DNA of 64,000 nucleotides from the NCBI GenBank assembly GCA_030280995.1, contig JASXTE010000004.1:19173185-19237184 (forward strand), written 5' to 3'. The stretch is from Hemileia vastatrix (lineage: Eukaryota > Basidiomycota > Pucciniomycetes > Pucciniales > Zaghouaniaceae). Position 1 is the stretch's first letter. Each line of letters begins with the position of its first letter. The notes under the pieces are model-generated. The model made no database searches. It saw nothing but the letters and a program-made list of their open reading frames with translations, and was not told where the DNA came from. Both the position numbers and the translations under genes were made by a program. Positions 55,850 to 64,000 of the stretch are shown in pieces.

Positions 55850-57934
55850 TTTCTCACATTTGCAACCTTTAAACCAAGGCTTATTTCACTTATAACAAGT
55901 ATTAGTTTCATACTTTTTAGGTACTACAGATGCAGTAGGTTTTTTCTGCTTCTCCTGAAGTGTTTTTCAATTCTTATTTTTAACAGGTTCAATATTTTGT
56001 TTATAAGTGGAATACCTTGCTTCATACTTATGGTTTAACAATATTTCATTACAAATATTAATAAAGTCAGAATATTCAGTAACATTAATTGTTCTAGCTA
56101 CAACAATGTCTCTGACAGATATAGGTAATTTATATATCATCTTATATTTCCATAAGTTAAAATCCATGTTTGGCTCAATGGATTTTAATATTTTATTCAA
56201 ATTCATTAAAAATACCATAGGTTTGTCACCATTCAACGGATTTTACCTAGTTTTCTCATATAGTCTTTGCTGAGTGAGTCTGAATTCAGAACCTCCAAAT
56301 TGTTTTTCAATTAGTTGTTTCCATTCAGCCCAAGAGTAATCTTTACCCTTACTTAATACTGCTTCAAACCATAATAAAGCAAAATTCTTAAATAAAGAAA
56401 TTAATTTTGATGTTATTTCTTCATCTGGTAACTTATATGAGAATTTCAAGTTGTCAATTTTTTAATAAAATGTTCCCAATCAGAGCTGGACTCCCCATCA
56501 TAAGTTGGGTACTGATCTATCTTAGGCCAGTTCTTCTGATTGGATTTAGTTTCACTAATTTTAGGTAAATTCAATAACTCATTTACTGTTGATAAATGGT
56601 CTTGTATCTTCTCCTGCACCGATTTGTGACTTAAATTTGTTTTCTCAGATTTGAAACTACCAACAGATGGTTTTAATTGTGGTGGTATGGGGAATGATTG
56701 AGATTCATTTTTGCCAATGAAAGGATTATTATTATACTGAGTATACTTATGATTATCCTGATTCATTATTAGATTGGAAGTTTCAATCTTAACTTTAGTC
56801 AATCTTTGTAACAGATCAGAGACACTCTGATTTTTCTGTGCAAAAGATAACTTTGTTCTTGATTCAGTTTTCAATAAATTTTCTTCATACAACTTTTCTA
56901 ACTCACAGAATTTGTTTGAAAGCTCACTATATTTATTACTCAATGAATCATACTTAAGAGTTAGAGACAGATGTTCATTCTCTAATTCTTTATTTCTTGT
57001 TGTCAGTTGAGTAATATTCAATGTTAAGGACGAAATTGTATCACTTGTGAGCTTAACTGTCTGCTCCTCACAATCAGTCATTCTATTCCAAAATGCTGAA
57101 ACAATTTAATGGACAGTTGGGTTATTTTTAAAATACTCCATGTCTTCCTTCTCAGTTCTCTCACTATCTTGTGAACTTCTCATCTCACTAGTAAGTGGTG
57201 GAAACTGAGGGTTAACTGTATTACTTTTATAAATAGTACTGTTGTTATTGACAAAAGATAAGTCAGTTGTATCTACATCAAAGCCTAATTTTGTCAAGGC
57301 CTCCTCAATTCTCTGTACAGATTTAACATCAATAATATTACCTATATTGTAATCATCAGTATTGTGTTTAATATGAGAGGGTAAGCTACCTACCATGGGA
57401 TAGGTGCCAGTCCTGATTTTTGGCGTTTTTGCTTTCCTTTGTAGGGGTGAGCGTTGGAAGTCTGATGAGGAAGAGGATCCCTGTTGCAGTTGTGACTGGA
57501 CCATTGTTGGTGGAACCAATCCCACTTCTTTTTCTCTATCAGGATTTTTTCCTAGGAGTGATGTGACCCTCCTTAGGTAGGGGGTTGTTGGCTTGGCTGG
57601 CCTACCTTTACCTCTGCCAAGGTTTGATTCATCTGTTGGAAACCCGCCTTGCAGTTCTTTTGCAACTGCTCTACTTCATTTAGCATGAGAGACTTTGATT
57701 CCTCCAACTTCAGGACCTGTTTTTCAAGATGGGAAAGTTGATCCTGCAGAGGAGGAGAAGTCTTTTTTTATTGTAATCTTTTTTAATAGGGCCTCCTTTT
57801 CCTCTATGCTCCTTTGCTCTGGTTGTGGGTATGATTGACCCTACATGGTTATGTCCTGGAGCAATGTTTTTATTAGATTTAGACCTGGTATTATAAGCAG
57901 GCTTCTCACTTACATTGTCCTGTTGAGCACTCAT
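55850..57934 (-). pseudogene. Gypsy B gag with coiled coil and degenerate zinc knuckle
   Basis: The ATG at 57934 (MSAQQDNVSEKPAYNTRSKS) opens a basic N-terminus. Blocks at 57525-57106 and 57081-56446 hold a long Leu/Glu/Ser heptad-like region (LSLTLKYDSLSNKYSELSNK), a probable coiled coil. The capsid part reads LLWFEAVLSKGKDYSWAEW and GGSEFRLTQQRLYEKTR, then DFINICNEILLNHKYEARYS. A knuckle near 55870-55900 (CYK-stop-NKPWFKGCKC) is damaged. Four or more blocks in shifted frames show decay. Forms the particle in intact elements. Confidence 0.75.
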
Positions 57935-60900
57935 ATTGACTAAAATAACAATATTTTATGTCTAAAAAAAAGGAAAACCTATATGGTAATTAGTAGACAA
58001 AAATTATTAGCAATACAATAACTAATAAAAGCACTGGAGCTTACCCTGAATTTATATCTTTATTTATTTAAATAAAATATAAGAAAAATTCAAAAAAATC
58101 TGTTAAAATTAATATAATAGGTTTAACTAGACCTTTAAAAGGGTGAATAAATAGCTTACCAAGCTTTAACCAAATAGCAATTTAATTGGGTGTTATATTG
58201 GTGACCAAATACCAAGTGAAATTGGGTTTATATTGGGTACAGTTACTACTGTAAATACCAAATTTTTATTATAAAAAATTAGTAAAATTATTATAAGGGT
58301 TCTTTTTGGCAATCACTGAGTTATGATGACCCACTAATGTGCAGCAGACCCAAATATTTGGTTTTTTTGAGCTATACTAGAGTAAAAATCACATCCTAAG
58401 GCTTATACTAAATAATCAATAATAATCAAGGAAAGACCCCCAATTGACAGTGTATGCTAGTATATAAGTATGATTTAAGAGTAAATATTAATGGTCCTAC
58501 TACTTATTGACAAATTAATTATTAATTAAACCTCAGGGGAATAATAATAAAATAGTTATTCTCAAATAAAACTCACAATACTTGGATTTATATGCATGCT
58601 AGTGGTGGAAAATAGATAAATATAATATAGTTAAAGCTTATATAAAGATAATATCAATTTATAAATCCTTTATAATATATTTCTATGTGATAATAATTTT
58701 GTTTTAGTGTTTAATTGATTTGTAGTAAGTAAGTGATGTCTAATAACCCATCAAATCCCTCCTTACTTATACCAAAATCCACTGGAGTGCACAGACCTTC
58801 AATCCAGATGATGCCACTGCTATCCCTGAAAATTACAGCACTTTGAGGGCCCACCACCTCCCCATGGTGTCCAATTCAAGCAGATTCAACACCCAGACTT
58901 CCAGTAAGGACCCTCCATCACAATTAATGATGCCACAGACCCATACCATAAATAGAATAAACAGATAAAAGCGGATACCATAAAGAAACAGGTAAAATAA
59001 CTCATCCAAAGAGAATCTAATGAGACCCAAAGCATATAAAGGAACCAAATTAAATTTACAAGCCCCCAATAACATCCTCAAGCATCCATATTAACCCAGT
59101 AATGATCTCCCAACCCATAAATCCGTGAAAATCCATCCAAGGAAGCAGATTAAGTTGTCCAAACTGAGTACATGTGCCTGAAATAGGTGTATATGCTTTA
59201 GTAGGCGTTGTGAGTCCACTGAATACGTCCATATGAGCTAAAATAAGCAGAAAAACAAAGTTTATAGGCTATTAAGAGGTTAAAACCCGCTTATAGACCT
59301 AAATAAACATAATAGACTACATATTTCACTGAATATGAGGTTTATGTATACATATAGGATTATGTCTGTCTATAATTACTTAAAATAACATAAGATAAGT
59401 ATCTTATGACTCCATTAAAACCTTAATAAGTATTATTAGGCTATAGATAAGCTATTTAAACTACTATACTTCATATAATGGTGTAATAATTATATATAGA
59501 TGTATTATAACCACATATATAAGTGTTTTAACCTTATCTTTAAGTTATAAGCTTAATGTATTTAAGGTTATCTTATTTTAAGCATAAGAAATACTCACTA
59601 CTGGGGATACCTAGGCTGAAACCCCTCCTCTTGCAGCCTTTTGCTTTCTGGGAAGTTTCCAGAAAAGTTGCTCTGTCTTTTCAGCACATGACCTAGTGAA
59701 ATCCTCCTTTTCACCCATAGGTAAAATGAATCAAATTTTTCTATGACCTTTGATCCATTTTACCCAAAACCTCATGCTGAAAAGATGCTGCATCTTTTTA
59801 GCAGGTGACACCAAGAGTGGGTATCGGCCGGTCGTCTAGAAGAAGGAGGAGGAGAAGTGGAAAAGGGACAATAGAGAGGGAAGAAAAGATATTACAAAGG
59901 TGGAGAGTAATAAAATAATATATGTATTTGAAAAGAGAGGACAACAAGAGAACTTTGAGATTTGACACAACTTTAAGGTTTTATTAAAATTATAATATAT
60001 TTTACTAGTAATTACATTCAAAGCGCGGCAATCAGTTATAATTATTATTAGACTTAAAGAAACCATTAATTATTTATATAATATTTTAATTAGAGTTGTA
60101 ATACTAATAGAAATAATAAATAAATGTATTATATTTAAGATATATTCAAGTTGAGTGTGTAATATGTAATGAACTACCAGAGAGGTTTCCAAATCCCTTT
60201 TATAGGCAAGAGGACCTTCTGGAGCATTCCAATAGTATTTACAAAAGAGTAAAATAATGTGAAACAAATAATTAAAAGAATTTAATTAAAAACATAAATA
60301 ATAAACCAATGAGTAAGCAACTACTTTTCCCATCAGAAATTTCAAAAGAAGAATAGAAATAATATAACAAATAACTATGTGAGTATGAAAAATGAGAACT
60401 GTGAGAAAGAAATCTAAAAGAAGGAATACAAATAGCTAAAAAGTTTTAATTAAATCAAAAGGAATTATTTTAAAGCTTTTAATAAATCTTAATTCAGTAT
60501 AAGAAAAGTTAATTTAATCATTTTAACTATTTCAAGTAATTTAATTATTAAATTAATTGAAACAACTAATTAATTTAATAAAATAACTTATTTAGAATGA
60601 GAAATTAAATTTATCATATTAAATATATATTTTAATTAATTTAGTAATTTTAGTGACACAATTAAGGGTCAAGGAAGCGCCCAATATTTATGGATAGTAT
60701 TATGTGATAAGTTGTATTTAGTTTATATAAATTTTATTATTGAAATTGTAATTACAGTGTAAGTTAAATTTACACTTATAATATAATTTTAAATAATTAA
60801 TTTATACATACAAAGTGCGCCATGATATTATAGAATATAATATTTGTTTATGTAATAAAACTTATTTAATAATAAAATTAAGTATAGTAATTATTTTATT

Positions 60901-61022
60901 TATTCATAAAATATTTATAATTTTATTTTAATAATTTATTGTAATTACATAATGTTATTCCTTTATATGATTGCAGTAATTTATTATTTAAATTACTGGG
61001 CTCCTGAAATAGCCTGGCTGAC
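57935..61022. other. Non-coding interval between gypsy B and gypsy C, expected to hold their long terminal repeat(s)
   Basis: Gypsy B starts leftward at 57934 and gypsy C ends leftward at 61057, so the 5' repeat of B and the 3' repeat of C must lie here. One boundary is visible at 61023. The other end and a primer-binding site were not found. The middle (58740-59280, 59580-59830) is less AT-rich; no gene recognised. Confidence 0.45.
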
Positions 61023-61035
61023 ACTCCCTCACTCT
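61023..61035 (-). promoter_or_regulatory. Polypurine tract and 3' long terminal repeat start of gypsy C
   Basis: The minus strand reads AGAGTGAGGGAG directly followed by TGTCAGCCAGGC, that is a purine tract then a TG start, 22 bases after the integrase stop. This is where plus-strand cDNA synthesis is primed in such elements. Confidence 0.6.
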
Positions 61036-61056
61036 AAAAAAAACAATAAAAAAATG

Positions 61057-62472
61057 CTAAGATTTTTTCTTTTTATACTTTTTTAACAGAGTAGGGAGAT
61101 TTGAAATTTCTTTTTCAGGTATCCATGCATCATTTTCAGATGACTTGTTCTTATATCTCAATAAATATCCAATACCTCTTTCAGAAGTGATAATTCTATC
61201 ATTGAGAATTTTTTCAATTTCTGCAGTTTCTGTGACTTCCTGAGGGTTTTTCTCAGATCTTCCCCTTCTTTTGGGAGATAAGTCACTGTTGGAAGTATAA
61301 GGTTTAAGCAAAGAAATGGGAAAAACAGGATGTTTTCTATTATATGGAGAATACAATACAACTTCTACTGCATTATCACCAACCATTCTTTTAACAACAA
61401 ATGGTCCTACAAAAGGATCTTTTAATTTGTTGTTACCTTGTAAATTGAAATGGACAGCAGATATCAACACTTCATCACCCTTGTTAAATGTGTGTTCTTT
61501 ATGGGATTTATCCCATCTTTTCTTTTCATATTCAAATGATTTATCAATACAGCTTTGAGAATGTTTTCTGCATAGCTGTTGCATTTGCATAAAAGATTTT
61601 ACACCAGGATGTAGTTCCAACTTAGGTAATTTATTATTGAGAATCTGAGCAGGAGTGTTTGGGACATAACCTAACCAAAGCTCAAAAGGCTTTTTCTCAG
61701 TGACAGAATGAACAGTGCTATTATATGCGAATTCTAGACCAGGCAATAGAGTGCCCCAGTCATGAGTATATCTTTCATTGTCTTTATATTCTAAACCAAA
61801 GGCACAATACCTTCTAATCATATCTTCCGGAGTTTGAATCATTCTTTCAGCTAGACCATCAGTCTGAGGATGATGAGCTGTAGATAGCTTTAACTCCCAG
61901 CCACAAATATCCATCAAAGAGGTCCAAAACTCAGAATTAAATTTTGGATCCCTATCAGAGATAATGGCTTTTGGAAAACCAATAATATTAAACATGTAAG
62001 ACCACCATAAGAAAGCTAATTCTTTTGTGGATACATCTTTGTGGGTAGGAATAAATTTGTACATTTTTGTGAATCTATCTACTATTACCCAACAAGAGTT
62101 ATAACTGTCTTTACCTGCTACAGGAAGACCAGTGACAAAATCCATGTTAATTATTTTCCAAGGAGAATTAGGTACATCAATATGTTGTAGTAAACCTGCT
62201 CTTTTACCTTTCAACATTTTAGATTTCTGGAAGGAATCACAAGTTTCAACATATAATTTTGTATCTTCAGACATATTAGCCCACCAAGCAGAGTTTTCGA
62301 TTCTAATCAATGTTTTTTCTAGATCAAAATGACCAGCTAACATTTCATCATGACAAAGTTTGAGGATAGTTTCTTTCATAGAAGGGGAAATTACAATTAC
62401 ATTTGTCAGCTTTCTTCTATAATAAATATAACCATCTTCCATAGAAAACTTTCCTTTCATCAAACACCACAC
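61057..62472 (-). CDS. Gypsy C integrase with chromodomain
   Basis: 471 open codons; the natural pol frame enters from the right, since the first residues read into the inserted element. The His-His-Cys-Cys finger is LCHDEMLAGHFDLEKT then ETCDSFQKSK, where the last Cys is Phe. The core has NMDFVTGLPVAGKD, AIISDRDPKFNSEFW and TDGLAERMIQTPED (Asp, Asp, Glu). HPVFPISLLKPYTS ends the integrase. AEIEKILNDRIITSERG with YLLRYKNKSSENDAWIPE is a chromodomain-like tail. It inserts cDNA and may target it to silent chromatin. Confidence 0.9.
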   Translation of the reverse strand: MWCLMKGKFSMEDGYIYYRRKLTNVIVISPSMKETILKLCHDEMLAGHFDLEKTLIRIENSAWWANMSEDTKLYVETCDSFQKSKMLKGKRAGLLQHIDVPNSPWKIINMDFVTGLPVAGKDSYNSCWVIVDRFTKMYKFIPTHKDVSTKELAFLWWSYMFNIIGFPKAIISDRDPKFNSEFWTSLMDICGWELKLSTAHHPQTDGLAERMIQTPEDMIRRYCAFGLEYKDNERYTHDWGTLLPGLEFAYNSTVHSVTEKKPFELWLGYVPNTPAQILNNKLPKLELHPGVKSFMQMQQLCRKHSQSCIDKSFEYEKKRWDKSHKEHTFNKGDEVLISAVHFNLQGNNKLKDPFVGPFVVKRMVGDNAVEVVLYSPYNRKHPVFPISLLKPYTSNSDLSPKRRGRSEKNPQEVTETAEIEKILNDRIITSERGIGYLLRYKNKSSENDAWIPEKEISNLPTLLKKYKKKKS

Positions 62473-62725
62473 AATATGGGGGGCGGACTTGCTAGCAAGT
62501 CCGCAACCTTGTACCCAAACTCACCATAGATTGAACACACATTGAGCTATTGATAAAGGAACCATACAATCAGGGATGAACACCACTCAGCAGAACAGTT
62601 TTAGGTGGGTGTTCAAGTAGAGTTCAGTATGGGTTCAGTCTGAGTTCAGTCTGAGTTCCATCTGAGTTCCATCTGAGTTCAGGTTGAGGACTTGCTAGCA
62701 AGTCCACCCCCTATATTGCGTAGTG
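62465..62725 (+). mobile_element. Miniature CACTA-type element, 261 bases
   Basis: Ends CACCACACAATATGGGGGG and the inverse of CACTACGCAATATAGGGGG; AAA duplications at 62462-62464 and 62726-62728. It is very similar to the copy at 50841. Removing it restores the gypsy C pol frame between RNase H and integrase. Confidence 0.94.
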
Positions 62726-62727
62726 AA

Positions 62728-64000
62728 AGCACTTTGATATTTTGCAGGAAGAGTTTTAATCAATTCTTAAATTGAAGCATTCTTAGGATCATTTAAGATA
62801 GTAACTAATTTATTAAAATCAAAATACTTATCATATGAATCCAGTATTAATTGTAATAACTCCTCTTCCATATCAACTATAAATATACCATGGATATGAA
62901 CAGTATCATCTTCAGGTACATAAGCAGGATTGGAGTCATTATTTGGCAGAGGCAGCATGGACAGCATATCAACATTGGAGTGAAAATTTCCAGCCCTATG
63001 GATAATTGTCATCCGTCCATTGTACTCTTGAACAGCAAGTTGCCACCTGAACATATGTCTATCAGGTGTTTTCAGGTTTAAGAGGAACTTCACAGCACTA
63101 CAGTCAGTTACTAACTCAAACTTTTGGTCATCTTGATAGTAATGAAGTTTCTCAAGAGCCCAAACAACTGCTAAGCACTCTAATTGAGTGGCACCATATT
63201 TCAATTCATTATTTCTCAAGGTTCTTGAATTATAACAAATTACAACCTCTGAGGATTTATCATTAATAATTTGTTTCTGGTGTAGGGAAGTACCCAGACC
63301 AACAAATCTAGCATCTGTATACAGGACAAATGGTTTGTTAAAATCTGGAAGAGCTAAGATAGGGGCTTTCATTAAGCAAAATTCTAAAGCATCAAAAGCT
63401 TTTTGACAGTCACTATTCCAGATGAATGCAACATCTTTCCTAGTTAGTTTGGTAAGAGGTAAGGATATGACCTGATAATTTTTAATATATTGTCTATAAT
63501 AGTGGGACATACCCCAAAAACTTTGGATTTCTCTTACAGATGTTGGTGCCTTCACATTTTGAATTGCAGCAACTTTGTTTTGGTCTACACAAATTTGTAG
63601 GCCTGACACAACATGGCCAAGGACTTTCAAAGATTGAAAACCAAATTTAAACTTTTTCAAAGACAAGGTCATATTGATTTCATCCATTTTTTGAAAAACT
63701 CTATTCAAGTGAACCATATGTTCATCAAAAGATTTAGAAAAAACTATGATATCATCAATATACACCATGAGCCATCCTTCAATGATTTCCTGAAGGAAAG
63801 TGTTATCCATGACTTTCTGAAAAACTGAAGGGGAATTTTTAGGGCCAAATGGCATTCTAACATACTTATATATTCCCATATGAGTAGCAATAAGCAAAAA
63901 ATTCTGAGAATTTTTCTCAACTGGAGCTTGATGATACCCTTTGTTACCATCCAGACAACTAATAAATTTTGCACCTTACAAGGTAGCATGTATTGAATTA
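62728..64000 (-). CDS. Gypsy C reverse transcriptase and RNase H (partial at window edge)
   Basis: Reads from the edge through a CLDGNKGYHQAPVEK match (first catalytic Asp), MPFGPKNSPSVFQKVMDN and YIDDIIVFSKS with both catalytic Asp residues intact. The connection VSGLQICVDQNKVAAIQNVK leads to RNase H with LYTDARFVGLGTSLHQKQ, YGATQLECLAVVWALEKL and LVTDCSAVKF. A TAA at about 62773 (CAA expected) interrupts the linker just before the miniature element. Otherwise open, so this is the youngest-looking element in the window. Confidence 0.9.

Larger units (their letters stand above)
29827..57934 (-). mobile_element. Ty3/gypsy retrotransposon B, truncated and split by a 24.7 kb transposon
   Basis: Gag, protease and the first part of reverse transcriptase lie at 57934-54840. 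The next part of reverse transcriptase lies at 30159-29827. Removing 30160-54839 with one GAT joins them in frame. The 3' half of pol and the 3' terminal repeat are absent to the left of 29827. It belongs to the same family as gypsy C at 61-64 kb. Confidence 0.85.
61023..64000 (-). mobile_element. Ty3/gypsy retrotransposon C, 3' part, running off the window
   Basis: A near-intact pol: reverse transcriptase and RNase H from the window edge to 62728, then integrase with chromodomain at 62464-61057. It is separated only by a 261 base miniature CACTA element. Same family as gypsy B. The gag and 5' terminal repeat must lie beyond 64000. Confidence 0.88.

Noticed and set aside
58833..59081. Minus-strand open frame with hydrophobic content
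   Set aside because: Located where gypsy terminal repeats are expected; composition and lack of motifs do not support a gene.

Overview
This is an AT-rich stretch of nuclear DNA from a filamentous fungus, most likely a basidiomycete of the rust order (Pucciniales). Three things point there. Genes have short 55-75 base GT-AG introns. A Tet-like 2OG-Fe(II) oxygenase and a Tnp2-type transposase of the kind expanded in basidiomycetes are present. The window is built almost entirely from nested transposons, as in very large rust genomes such as Austropuccinia. The placement is inference; no rRNA, tRNA or housekeeping gene was recognised to fix it.

Layout. (1) 577-7109: a Tc1/mariner element (TA duplications) split by a second IS630/Tc1-like element (1006-6176) that has ~600-700 base terminal inverted repeats and two convergent genes. 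That element's transposase is in turn split by an 887 base CACTA-type miniature element. (2) 7.2-11.3 kb: largely featureless, with one possible small secreted protein gene. (3) 11.27-~26 kb: a decayed Ty1/copia element on the minus strand. It is split by a complete Ty3/gypsy element (gypsy A, 17152-25626, 5-base duplication GAAAC) and by two more miniature CACTA elements. Gypsy A carries an extra plus-strand gene with a Zn2Cys6-like cysteine cluster. (4) 27.4-29.75 kb: two broken relatives of that cysteine-cluster gene. (5) 29.83-57.93 kb: a second Ty3/gypsy element (gypsy B), whose reverse transcriptase is split by a single ~24.7 kb CACTA-type transposon (30160-54839). (6) 57.9-64 kb: a related gypsy copy (gypsy C) running off the window edge and carrying another miniature CACTA element.

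The 24.7 kb transposon is the main discovery. It has CAC-type inverted ends with an embedded palindrome and a perfect 3-base duplication (GAT), and removing it restores the host reverse transcriptase frame exactly. Inside are a Tnp2 transposase, a second proline-rich TnpA-position gene, a Tet/JBP-like oxygenase, an SNF2 helicase, an unrecognised gene convergent with the helicase, and two extraordinary palindrome arrays. One array is three ~470 base units, each with about ten hairpins whose arms co-vary between units. The other is 13 near-perfect ~46 base palindromes alternating with two spacer types. The cargo suggests a transposon that brings its own DNA-modification and chromatin-remodelling proteins. 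Most cargo genes now carry stop codons, many explained by CGA to TGA change.

Five miniature elements (2590, 13720, 14730, 50841, 62465) share the giant element's end architecture and 3-base duplications. At two of the sites removal restores the host frame cleanly, so the family moved recently.
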